From positions 64,001 to 128,000 of the forward strand of contig JAJEKV010000544.1 of assembly GCA_021234155.1 (NCBI GenBank): 64,000 nucleotides of DNA. The letters are read 5' to 3'. Positions 1 to 10,448 of this stretch are shown here, piece by piece (position 1 is the stretch's first letter; each line of letters begins with the position of its first letter). Under the pieces are notes generated by a model, which was not told the DNA's origin, did no database searches, and worked only from the letters and a program-made list of their open reading frames with translations. Made by a program: the position numbers and the translations under genes. Source of the DNA: Isoetes taiwanensis. Lineage: Eukaryota > Streptophyta > Lycopodiopsida > Isoetales > Isoetaceae.

Positions 1-830
1 AAAATTAACCAAGATTGCCCTTAGGCAATTTCAAGCTTTTGGAACGTTCCCAGATATTCCCATGCCATCTAGTGGCACCTCCTAGGCTAAGTTCCCAACT
101 ACCGCCCTTAGGCGGTCTCACGACTTTCAAAAACTGTCAGTTTCCTTCCCTCCTCCTCAAACATTGTCCTCAAGGTTAAGAGACTTAAAAAGGAAGAGAA
201 CTATGTCATACAAAAGCAATACCAAGAAGCACCATGCTCAGTCCTTAACTGTTCGACACATAAAATAGGCCGTGAACTCCACACTTGCAAATGCAACCTT
301 GCTAGACCTTTGCAACAACAATAAGAAGCAAATTTAGATCATGTGTCTTAGCCCAGAATGCATCAAGCACTTCTCGACAACAGATATTCTTGGGGATACT
401 AGAACCAAATCCAAACTAAATCCCTGATTAGGCAAGCTAGTATGACCTGGAGCAGTTTGGCATACACCCAGTGATGCAACCCCAAAACAAGAACCTTTGC
501 CTTTGCAAGAAAAGAAAAGAAAAGGCATACTTTGCATTCTTGGTATATTTACCTTCAGATTGATCTAATCAATCATGGCTGCCATGTCAGCCCATATAAC
601 ACCAATGGTTTTAGGTCCATTATTGGACTCATCAAACTTAATTTTATTGCCACTTAAGCATACGAAATATTGCCATCATAAAATTCAATATCTGCACTTA
701 GTAGATACAAGTCATCTACTAATACTGATCACATCCCAGACCACCCAGTGGTAAGACCAACGGTACTCCACAACCATGGACGTCAATCTTACATCTAGGC
801 ATTGCCAGCAGATATGGAATTAATATTCTT
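1..830. other. Intergenic, no gene recognised
   Basis: No exon chain, RNA gene or transposon protein was recognised here. The short open frames have no recognisable motif. The interval ends at a Helitron-type terminus. Confidence 0.5.
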
Positions 831-831
831 A

Positions 832-859
832 CTAGTTATGGTGCCCGGCGTTGCCGGGC
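832..859 (-). mobile_element. Helitron-type 3' terminus
   Basis: Read on the minus strand there is a 7-bp-stem GC-rich hairpin (GCCCGGC, 3-base loop, GCCGGGC, 843-859), then 7 bases, then CTAG (832-835), then a T. This is the classical Helitron 3' end: a hairpin a few bases before CTRR, inserted between A and T. The element would extend rightward from here on the plus-strand map. Its 5' end (TC on the minus strand) could not be placed, and no Rep/helicase protein was seen, so it is a non-autonomous copy or only a remnant. A near-identical end lies at 44143-44171. Confidence 0.6.
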
Positions 860-1695
860 TTAGTAACAATTGAAAGAGGTGGTTCTTTTAATACTACAAA
901 AAGATTTGGAGCACGAAGATTTTTATTCGAAGATTGTAGAAGCAACATTGAAGCATAAAATTTGGATACTTGCATTGCCACTTGGAAACACAATTGTATC
1001 GTCTCTTCCTTTTCTTTCTTATTTTAACATTTTAGTTCATGCCCAAATGTATGACGTTCTATTGCTAGTTCTTGCCATCATGATAGCATACCATGATGAG
1101 CATATCATGTATGCGACGCTATCTTAGCATCTCTTTGGACCAGATTGAATATAGAATATCCATAAAGGTAATGGTGAAGCATCATGCATTTCTATGTTCT
1201 AGTAATTTTGGTGTATTTTGGTGGATTTGTCATCATTGTACTTTATGTAGCATATTTGAGCAGAGGAAAAGAGTATGAACAACCCTAACAATCAAGTGAT
1301 CTCTCTATAGTCCCAAACATACTTACAATACCAAGAAAAGAAATCTAGTCTAACATACAGAGGGGGGCAAGGATAATATGGAAGGAACTTTTAAGATTCA
1401 TTGACATAGAATTCAATATTTAAATTTTGTATGGCCTAACCACCTAGCCACTTGAGCTTATACTTGTTATACATCCTTGTATTATTTTTGAAAACATATG
1501 GATATAGTTAATCGAAAGACTGTGGTCTTTTTGATTGGACATGCATATGCAACATGTAGAACATTTATAATGTATTTGATAGCTGGGGGTAATTGTGTGG
1601 GGGGTAAAGGGAGTGCATACCCACATGGAGGTAATCTTTGGCAATCGTAGTTTCATGCAATGTACATGGGGGTAATGTTGGGCATTGTAGTTATA
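860..1695. other. Probable Helitron interior, no gene recognised
   Basis: The sequence is AT-rich. An 85-codon frame begins at 870, just inside the Helitron end, but it matches no family I recognise and has no splice or promoter context. I treat it as non-coding filler of the element. Confidence 0.35.
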
Positions 1696-1696
1696 T

Positions 1697-1847
1697 GCAA
1701 TTATTAGATGTGAATGGTGTAATGTATGCATGTTTGTAAAAAACTTTAAGGACAGTTGTAGGAGAATGTCTGCAATTATTAGATGTGAGTGATGCAAGAT
1801 ATGCATGTTTGTAAAAAATTTGTAAGGATAGTTGTATAGGGGAATGG
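1697..1847 (+). repeat. Tandem duplication, period about 75 bp
   Basis: Two head-to-tail copies start at 1697 and 1772, each beginning GCAATTATTAGATGTGA and including TATGCATGTTTGTAAAAAA. The copies differ by substitutions and small indels. A more diverged partial copy appears to precede them (about 1630-1690). Confidence 0.8.
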
Positions 1848-2039
1848 AAACTGGGACAGCATTCGGGGTTGCCGGTGGGGTCCCGCGACCGGCGAAGCCG
1901 GGCCGGTGCTGGCTGGGAATCTTTGAACCCCCACAAAATAGAAATGGGGGAGCCCGGAGGCGTAAATGAGTCGTGAAAGCGAGTTTTTAGGCAAAGATCC
2001 GCGGAAACCTGCGAAAACTCGCACATGCGGTGCGAGACA

Positions 2040-2275
2040 CTGCGATCTCAAGACCCGCGATCTCGTGCGGTGAGCTCAAAGACACGCTTGAAGAGGTGAT
2101 CCTGCGATCTTGTGTGGAAGATGGGGCGGTATGGAGCTCCAAGAACCTTAAAATCTGTGATCTTGTGTGGAAAACACCGCGGATCTTGTGTGGATCTTAC
2201 CTTAAAACACGTGATCTTGTCCCGGATCTTACCTTAAAACCTGCGGATCTTGCGGATCTTGTGCGGTGGTGTGGG
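2040..2275 (+). repeat. Degenerate GATCTTGTGYGG repeat cluster
   Basis: Variants of GATCTTGTGTGG or GATCTTGTGCGG recur about eight times in roughly 230 bp, mixed with a repeated GGATCTTACCTTAAAAC. The segment is more GC-rich than its neighbours. It looks like a decayed minisatellite, with no coding motif. Confidence 0.65.
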
Positions 2276-2299
2276 CGCCAAGAACCTAAAACAAGACCC

Positions 2300-2930
2300 T
2301 AAAACTGCGCCCGGCCGGCCGTCGGAATGCAGGCACCCTATTTCCATTCCGTGATATTGGCGGGTGCCACGTGTCGCCATGAGAATGGGCGCCAGGGAAT
2401 AATGACGACCCCATTTCTATTTTGTAGAGGGATATCAACATGGAAAATGAGCTTATGTCCATTAACATTATCCACCTTGCGTTGTTTTTGCCACACAAAA
2501 TGGAGCTTGCACACATAAAATGGAACTTCATTGTCGATTATCGAAGAAGGAGAAAATGGCATAAGATGCTTATAAATTGGAGAATTTGATTTTCAAAAAC
2601 CTAGAGAAATAATTTTGCAAATATCATGTTATATCCTACATAATTGATGGAGAGAGATTGGAACTTGATGCAAAGGTAAAGCATCTTGCAAGAATAACTG
2701 TGGGAAATCAATGTCATAAAGACGATGGCTTGTCTTAGCGGTGTTGAATTAGAAAGAACATAGATATATTTGTATTGATTGATGATAGTATTACAGAAGC
2801 CTTTGAAATGGTGGAATAAAACTATGGATATGTAAAGATGCTAGCACCCTCAAAAAAAAAAATTATCTAAAAGGCGACAAGACACTAAGAAAGGAGTATA
2901 TCAATGCAATGAACAGCACCTTATAACTTC
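2300..2930. other. Intergenic, nothing recognised
   Basis: No gene, tRNA or transposon motif seen. There is a short A-run near 2855. Confidence 0.45.
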
Positions 2931-3102
2931 AGTAGATGTTGTTTGACAAATGATTGATCCTTGTAGGCCCATGTACTATTTGCCACATGGTTGAGAACTG
3001 TTGAGAATTTGAACTGTACCTTAATGAATCAGTGGCCTAAGTAGATGTTTTCTGATGATTGGTCCTTGCAGGCTCATGTACTATTTGTCATGTGGTTTAC
3101 CA
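2931..3102 (+). repeat. Tandem duplication, period about 109 bp
   Basis: Copies start at 2931 and 3040, each beginning AGTAGATGTT and running through a segment like CATGTACTATTTG. They differ by scattered substitutions and indels. Confidence 0.75.
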
Positions 3103-3556
3103 ATGGTCCTGCGGCATTTATAGAACTGAGAAATCTGCTTTTTTTAGGCCTGCAAGTACAATTAAGATTGAAAGTTAAATTTACCGTGAGGAGCATTTTC
3201 GTTCATAAGTTTTGGTCCATACTGGATTCTGCTTCTTCTCTGGATTCTATAAATGCCAATGGGTAGATATGTTCAGAACATAAACAGAAATGCAGTTGTC
3301 ATGCATCTAACACTAAGGTTAGTAAGAGAGAGACCTCACATTCGTATTCTCTCTATTGTATAGACAACGATATTTTCCGGAAGGGAAACCTGTGTTACAA
3401 TCGAACATGCAAAGCCAGCTTTTCTACAAAAAAACCACATAACCTTATGAATTAAATAACACTAAGTTGCTACATAGATCAAAAATCAAACGTGAATCCT
3501 AAAGGGATTTAAGGAAGTTATGGAAAAATGAGAATTATGAAGAGAATGTTGTTCAC

Positions 3557-4250
3557 CATGCTGACCCAAAAGAAATGTGACCCTGTCAAAGCCAGGCTTT
3601 AACACTCTGCTCTTAGGCTTGCTCATAGGCCTCAGACTTTATACTCCTTGTAGCAGGGGGCAACCAAGGAAAGGGTCAGTCCTTTAAGATAAGCCAAAAC
3701 GGGATGATTCGAAACATGGCACTTTTCACTGTTGTACCTGTTCTTTAGCTTACAGATTATAGAATGGATATGATGATGCATTGGCAATAGTTAAAATCAT
3801 AAAATATCACCAACTGAAAGACCCATAATCGCTAAAAAGCATGGATATCTAGAAGCAAGTGCAGAGTATTACCTTTGATCCAAGAGTGAGATTTAAGAAT
3901 AATATCTGTGTCCTTCATTCAATTGCCTTTCAACCTGCAGCCAATAAATTTTGTGTTAACTGAGGATGTACATGCCAATTGTAAGAGGTTGCAAGTCACA
4001 ATATAACCTGTAATATCAAAGATGAAAGCCATACCTGGCCATTCCGGGGATCCGTTGAACATGGGCATTTGTATTTTAAACTGCTCTACATATAGATGTG
4101 ATGGTTTTTGGGCTCTAGCATCACAATCAATGTACAAAATGTAATTGCTAAAATGCTAAAAGATGCTAAAATTAAGAATCATGCTGACCCAAAAGAAATT
4201 TGAACCCGTCAAAGCCAGAAGTTGACACTCTGCTCATAGGCTTGTTCACA
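3557..4250 (+). repeat. Pair of dispersed direct repeats (3557-3630, 4180-4250)
   Basis: Both copies begin CATGCTGACCCAAAAGAAAT and continue through a segment like GTCAAAGCCAG and ACTCTGCTC. They are about 75 bp long and 620 bp apart. They flank or overlap candidate minus-strand exons, so they may be duplicated intron or 3' sequence. Confidence 0.7.
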
Positions 4251-6366
4251 CTCGATAGTTTCAAGATCGCCATGAAGTAGGCTGCTCTACTGACACAATC
4301 AAGACAGGGCCGGGTTAAACCTTCAATAAGGAGTCACGGGAAAGAAGAGATGTACCAAAGAACACATATAATAGAATAGAATAGAACACAACACATAATG
4401 CGTCAGAATAAATTGCAGAGTAGATCATTATGTCCATCTAACAATAATATTAAGGTAAAAATGTCATGCTGATGCATTTTGAACCAAAGAAACAGTGAAG
4501 AAAATGATCCTTTGGAGAATACCCCATGCCTTAGCTAGCATGGCAACCTCTCTTATATGCAAGAAAAAAAAGTAACAAGAAAATATCGTTGACTGCCTCA
4601 CTTCCCATTTGAAAATGGCAATATACACGAAGGCATACCACCATGTGTATGCACGATGCGCCCTTTGGCTGTCGGTGGTCCCATCGGTGTATATTATCAA
4701 ACACGCTTTATGGTGCGCAAAGAGGAAGGGACATGCTAAAAGTTAGATCTAGCAACTCAAGTGCACTCTGAGCCCGAAACATTACCTTCAACGTCCATTA
4801 GTGGAGAAAATTGCTTCATAAAATTTTCATCTACGGGAGGGAGGTCTCGAGTCAAGAGAGAAGTCCATGGAGGGCGGGGAGGAAGGACAAAAGATCTGAG
4901 AACATTTCCGACAAATGTTTTCAAACTGCCTGTATATTCTTGTTGACCATAATAATTGACACCTCTGCATTGTTTTAAGAAATGGGAGCTTACAATAATG
5001 TAACTATAACAAAGATATCTTAAAAAAAGCATAATCTCCATGTGGAGTAATAAATCGAATGCCATTTACCATTTATTCCAAAAACAAAATTTTCTAACTT
5101 CCAACAACCGAAAGTGCTTCCCTAGAATAAAGAAAAATAGGATCCGGCCCAAGAAGGCGGAGATTCATTTGGACGTCTACAATGAACCTATGGTGAAATT
5201 CTTGGAACATAACTTGACTTAGCCATCAACTTTAAATTCTTTATACATCGACGCCAGAAATGTTAAATTTTATGCAATTATTTCTTAGCACCACCAAGCA
5301 TTTCTGCCAATGCAAGCCAAAGACCAAATTTGGTGCATCCTAAAACGTTATGCAGAAAATCCCCAATGTTCCACATGCTTAAGCAAGGCATAGATATACA
5401 TTTTTGATTGAGTATCCGCAACTCCTTTGGCAGATTTAGATCAAGCGATACCCCGCGTGTTGTTGGTGATGTTTTCATTTTACGCTAGATGAAAGAAGAA
5501 ATATGTGAGTACATCCGCCTAACTTGCTAAAGAAATGAAAAAGGAATACTTAGCTCGTAGAATAAATGGAGCCCTTGCTTGCACAACCTCCAACAAAGCA
5601 AGCAAGGAAGAATGAGGCCACCATAGCTGCTTCTTCTAGCAAAGATGAACATCCAAGTCTACAAATAGAGAGAAAGTTTAAACAATAGATATAACAGTGA
5701 CCCATAACAGATATTCTCTCAAAGCGTGACCTATTGCATCCAGAAATGATGTTTTCTTGAAGTTAAAAGGTTTGGAAAGCTCAAGAACGAAGGAAAACTG
5801 TCTGGAAGAGACCCATTGTTCGAAGAACTAAGCAAAACACGTAAATCGAGAGAAAGATATGACCTAGGCCTGGCAAGATCCAAATATTCTCGCCTTTTCG
5901 GTTCTACATAATACCCAAGTATGGTAGCGTTCCACATTCAGTAAGTATTCCACGAAGAAAAATAAATAAATAAGAAAGTCTGATCAGGTATTATTCAGAC
6001 TACATGATAGAACAAACCCTAACTCACAACTTGAAGCTCTGAATCCATCCCAAGCCACCTGCGAGCGCCTACATCACCACTGTAAGCATGCATCACTATC
6101 ATAAGGATGCCAAAAATGATTATGCTTCAACAAATGGAGCGAAACATACCAGTTACAGCGAAGAGGGAGAGCGAAGCATGAAGAATGGATTTCCAACAAA
6201 ATCTACTCGAGAAATCGTGGCATGCATGCCAGGATGCAGTCAGAAAGGGAAACATATACGACTTCAGATCAGATAACGCAAGCAAGAAAATGTCAAAATA
6301 ATCATAGAAAAAGAAAAACATCCGATTTTTGGCAGATCGGAATTGTTTTCCGGCCACCAAAACCAT
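3919..6366 (-). CDS. Unidentified multi-exon gene, candidate exons only
   Basis: I do not recognise the family. Several minus-strand segments look like exons. Exon 1 would run from an ATG at 6366 to 6150 (217 nt), reading MVLVAGKQFRSAKNRM at its start, hydrophobic and aromatic, and ending in an excellent GTATGT donor. A segment near 5730-5830 reads FFEQWVSSRQFSFVLELSKP after an AG acceptor. One at about 5550-5640 is hydrophobic (MVASFFLACFVGGCASKG). One at 5281-5480 ends in a stop. One at 4786-4964 contains LLTRDLPPVDENFMKQFSP with AG and GTAATG borders. One at about 4466-4560 ends the frame. Phases between segments were not reconciled, so these may be exons of one gene, of two genes, or of a decayed copy. 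Exon 1 has a paralogue at about 49.1-49.2 kb. The hydrophobic parts suggest a membrane or organelle-targeted product, which is inference only. Confidence 0.35.
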
Positions 6367-6440
6367 TGAAACCTTAGGAAATCAAATCAAGAAAAAATTC
6401 CAAAAAGTTTTCGGAACCCCGGAAAAACCAAACTTAAACA
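6216..6440 (-). repeat. Paralogous exon-1/5' flank, second copy at 49100-49290
   Basis: This stretch resembles 49100-49290 in the same orientation. Shared landmarks are GTGGCATGCATGCC (one extra base in the other copy), CGATTTTTGG, a TTTTCCGG block, and GGAAAAACCAAA(C/T)TTAAACAATAG. The similarity covers both the candidate first exon and the upstream flank, so it reflects a duplicated gene start or a shared element rather than chance. Confidence 0.65.
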
Positions 6441-6866
6441 ATAGGATTTGCATTGGAGAGTTATGTTGGGCAGATAAATGAGGCACTTAGGAGCGGTCGT
6501 CTTGGCAATACTTGATGGTATTTAACTTTCAAGGATTTGGCCCTTCAACTTGCCAATGACAAGGTAGCACCGAAATAGAGCTCCAGCTTTCTGCTTTTGC
6601 CAAAGTCGCCCTCGATCACACTATCTCGCCCAGTTTGAGTTATTAAACAAATCAATGAAACCCTTCACGGCTTCAACATGGAAACACTTTGATTTCCATG
6701 AAATGCGGAAGGGTTTCCAATCGCGAATCGGAAGGGTTTTAAAAAAAATAGAATCAATCTAAATTTTTTGGGTGGAAGAGATCCACCGCTAATTTTTTTT
6801 TTTTTTTGAGGGGGGAGAGAGAGAGATGAAGTGATTTGTATTATTTGCGTCTTGTCTGAGAGAGTG
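6441..6866. other. Intergenic spacer before the gypsy element
   Basis: No gene seen. It holds a T-run (about 6788-6803) followed by a short GA-rich stretch close to the left LTR. Confidence 0.5.
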
Positions 6867-7580
6867 TGTTGGCTTAAAAAACCGGCTGGGGGGAGTGGCT
6901 CATGCACAACCAACGGAGTTAATACTCACGGAGGCTAGTAAATATTAGTTAAGGTAGTTTATCCATTAAGGAATGACATATTAGTAAATATTAGTTAAGG
7001 TAGTTGATCCATTAAGAAATGACATATGGGTCTAGATAGAAAATATTGATACCTTAAGAAATGAATCAATAGTTAAGCATTTAGATTTTTAAAAAAGGTT
7101 TTGATAAGTGGTGTGGACCCTTCAGTAGAACCTCGCTAAAACTCGATCGGGATCTTAGGAAACCTCCGGATTCACGGAAAAAGGGACGAATTGGTCTTGC
7201 CGTTGCATGATTACCGGATATTATTAGCGAAGAAACCCAATCATTCAAGATCTTTAGCCTTTTTGAAAGATATTTAGGATCGAAAAAGGGAATCCGGAAT
7301 TAGTTCATTTCAGCCTTTAAAAGCAACCGTTCTTCCTTAGTTTGAGTCAGAATCCGACTGAGTTTCTGATCTGAAGAGCTAATCTGTAGTAGCCATTGCC
7401 GAACTAAATAGCTTTCAGTGCTTGAACACCTTTGTTTTGCCTGTGGTTGTGGAGTAAGATAACGATTTCTTGCTCAAGAGATTGAGCCCGGTTGGGTGGA
7501 TCACATCTTTCCTAAAGATTGGAGTGTAGAAATATTATTTTGTGTTGTTTGGAGTTGTTTTAGTTTAGCCTGTTGTATCA
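6867..7580 (+). repeat. 5' LTR of the gypsy element
   Basis: It starts TGTTGGCTTAAA and ends TTGTATCA, with TG..CA borders, about 714 bp. It is nearly collinear with 15139-15836. Inside is a direct duplication of GTAAATATTAGTTAAGGTAG. TTTAAAAG at about 7315-7322 is a possible TATA-like core promoter. Confidence 0.88.
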
Positions 7581-7584
7581 AATT

Positions 7585-7597
7585 TGGTATCAGAGCC
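7585..7597 (+). other. Primer-binding site, initiator tRNA-Met type
   Basis: TGGTATCAGAGCC lies 4 bases past the LTR end. It is the usual plant retrotransposon PBS complementary to the 3' end of tRNA-iMet. Confidence 0.85.
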
Positions 7598-7620
7598 AGC
7601 CCATCCTTAGACCTGTGACG

Positions 7621-8813
7621 ATGGCACACCGCTACAATATTTCTGAAGAGCAATATCAGCAGGCCCTAAGAACTGCCGATTTCATCGCTACCAGATAACC
7701 GCCACAGCCTACATCCCCGAGAGGATTACCGAAGACAAATTAGAGCGATTGCTCTACTTTATGGTTTTCTTCCCGGTAATGCCCAGCCACCTCCATTACC
7801 CAGAGACCCTCCACCGCTCATCCACCACCGCCGAGAATCCGCCACCCGGATACGGCAGCCCGTGAGCCTCTAAAGACTACCTAAACCGTCACGTCAACTA
7901 AAAGGGATAAGGCTCCTAAATGGTTGGAAAAAGTTGATCGCCATACTTTCTTTCAAGGAGTGTCTGTTAAGCCAATGCAAGTAATAAGTTTCACGGGGAT
8001 ATGGGAAAAGTTCTTTGAGAGAGTTAAGGCGACCAGAACAAGAGAAACGCAAAGCCATGGACACATATTTAGATGAACAAGCTCAAGTCCGGTGGCAAGG
8101 TCGCGTGATTGATGCACGACTGAAGTTAACTCATGGGCAGTTTTTCGTAGTGCATTTGAAGCCCATTATTTGCACGCAAATTATTACGAGGATATTGCAA
8201 AAAGAATGGGACCTTGTTAAAACGGGATGATGGTGAAACAAAGTGTCCAGAATATTACATGAAATTTAGTCATCTAGGTTCACAAGTTAGGAACTTGGGT
8301 GAACACGAACTCTTAAGGAAGTTCGTGAATGGGTTGAGGGAGGACATATTTGCAGAGTTAGATCTTATTGAACCAGTAAATATGGAAGATGTAATTAAGA
8401 AAGCGGGAGCTGCAGAAAGAAAGTTGAATCCCAAGGCTCGTAAGTTGGTTATATGGGAAGGAGCGCCTTCTCGTGAACAGAAAAGACCAAAGCGAGAAAA
8501 ATTTGAAAATAGAAGAGATAAGAAAAATAAAAGGGGCCGGGAAGAGCGTAAGACCAGATTTAATGGGAGGAATGGAAAACGCTCTAATAATGGACAGAAG
8601 ACTAAACAGGAACAGAGTAAAGGGCCAAAGACTGGATGTTATAATTGTGGGGGTCCCATTATCAATCCAACAACTACGAAGAAGAATGATCCTAAGCAGA
8701 TAAAAATACAAAGAAAGTGCAGTTTAAAAGAGTCGCCTAAGGAAAGGCAAGTTGCTCAATCTCACCATGTGGAAGATAGACCCAAACTTCGGGGAAGGAG
8801 AGGAAAGAAATAA
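7621..8813 (+). pseudogene. gypsy gag pseudogene
   Basis: An ATG at 7621 starts a short frame (MAHRYNISEEQYQQALRTAD), which is then broken by stops and frameshifts until a long open segment at 8214-8813. That segment carries the C-terminal half of a retrotransposon gag capsid region (KCPEYYMKFSHLGSQVRNLG, then a GLREDIF block). A very basic stretch follows and then CYNCGG, the start of a zinc knuckle whose remaining Cys/His residues are not seen in frame. The product would be the structural capsid/nucleocapsid protein that packages element RNA. It is non-functional here. Confidence 0.8.
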
Positions 8814-8942
8814 AGGAAAGCTTGCAAACCATTGAACAGAAAAAGGAGGCGCAAATTGCATACCTAAAGAATTAATGAGAAAGATCTGAGGAGGTCTTCG
8901 GAAGCATGGTTGTTTAAAATGAAAGGTTGATAAAAGGTCAAG

Positions 8943-9203
8943 ATGTGGACTGTTTTACTTGATGATGGTTCAACACATGACTTTACCTCGCGGGACTTGG
9001 TGTACAAATTAGGATTACCTATCCGTAATTTGCAAACAAAAATCATGATGGTGCAGGGTTTGAAAGGTCCTAGGAACCGGTGTGATAAATATGTGGTAGC
9101 TCCCATCCAAATAGGCAAATATTTTGAAGAAAGAGTATTGATTATGGCCCCTCTAGGAACTATGGATGTGATATTAGGAATTGGATGGCGAGAACAATTA
9201 TGA
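8943..9203 (+). pseudogene. gypsy aspartic protease fragment
   Basis: The frame contains LLDDGSTHDFTSRDLVYKLG, which aligns with the retropepsin active-site loop LxDSGSTxNF of plant gypsy elements. The Ser normally following the catalytic Asp is replaced by Asp (D-D-G-S), so activity is doubtful. GTMDVILGIGW matches the conserved 'DVILGMDWL' block near the end of the domain. The frame is lost soon after. Confidence 0.78.
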
Positions 9204-9599
9204 TGCCCGACCTAATTCTGGGGAAAAAGACAAGAACTATAATGGTTGGAGGGCAACCTTTGAAGTTGTGTACTGATTCCACATCTCAAGCTGAACCCCT
9301 AGACATACTCTTCTTGAAACTAAGAAGTTATCTGGTAATTGAATCATACTTTATTTACTTGAGAAACTCGACCCTCCATCACGGGTGCCTCTCGAGGTTT
9401 ATGCGGTTTTACGAGACAATTCGACGATCTCTTCAAAGATGAGGAAACTTTTAGATCTACCTCCTCATCGCAGGAGGATCATGCTATCTGGTTGCAAAGA
9501 AAATGCTAAACCTCCAAACAGGTATTTTATAGAGTTGGCATTTTGAGAAATTAGAGCTTGAGAAACAGATAGGGAGAGATGTTAGAAGCGGCGACTAAT

Positions 9600-10448
9600 A
9601 CGGCCAAGTCGTTTCCCCTTTTGGTGCACCTGTTATTCTTATCAAAAAGAAAGATAAGGGATATAGAATGTGTGTGGATTATAGAGCTCTTAATAATTTG
9701 GATTTGTCAAAGATAAATTTCCAAAGTATCTAGAGTCGATGATTTATTTGATGAATTACGAGGTGCACTGTATATTTAGCAAAATTGATTTGAAATCGGG
9801 ATATCACCGAGATCAAATAAAGGAAGAAGACATTGGTAAAGCGGCATTGGAACAACTTTTGGTCACTACGAGTTTCATGTAATGCCTTTTGGTACGACCA
9901 ATGCCCGGCAACAACTTTCCGTCTTATGGGGAGAGTTCTAGCACTGTATTAGGGAAGAGTGTGGTAGTCTTCTTTGATGATATACTTATATATAGTAGAA
10001 CTATTGAGGAGCATAAGAAGCACCTTCAACGAGGTTTTGACCTTCCGAGGCAAAATAAGTTGTTTGTTAATGAGTCCAAAAGCGTGTTCTTTATGCAAGA
10101 AGTTGGATATTTAGGTCATATCATATCCAAAGAAGGCATACGGATGGATCCCGAAAAGATTAGGGTTATTATTGATTGGCCACGGCCTGAAAATCTCAAG
10201 GACTTACGATCTTTTGTGCAGTTATGCAAGTTACTATCGCAGATTTGTGAAGGATTTTGCAAAAATAACCCTTCCTCTTAGCAGGTTTTTAAAGAAAGAT
10301 ACCCTCTTTGTTTGGAATCCGGAAGCCGAGGAAGCTTTCCGAATTCTGAAAGAGAACATGGCAACTGAACCGGTATTAGTGCTACCTGATTGGAATAAGC
10401 CTTTTACAGTTTGTTCGGATGCAAGTGGAAATGCTATTGGTGCAGTAT
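9600..10448 (+). pseudogene. gypsy reverse transcriptase, N part of RNase H
   Basis: Pieces in several frames cover the polymerase. [20 protein letters not shown] is the fingers region with the conserved CVDYRALN. A broken KIDLKSGYH block carries the first catalytic Asp. VVFFDDILIYSRTIEEHKKH holds the FFDD catalytic box. GYLGHIISKEGIRMDPEKI and WPRPENLKDLRSF are the connection region. In a further frame, LPLSRFLKKDTLFVWNPEAE and FTVCSDASGNAIGAV begin RNase H, with its first Asp in CSDAS. Stops and frameshifts (for example near 9730, 9880 and 10255) inactivate it. The RNase H frame is cut at 10448. Confidence 0.88.

Noticed and set aside
870-1127. 85-codon ORF beside the Helitron end
   Set aside because: No recognisable motif. 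Length is expected by chance in AT-rich DNA.
1444-2051. Overlapping minus-strand ORFs of 90-120 codons
   Set aside because: They derive from the 75-bp tandem duplication and have no domain or splice signals.
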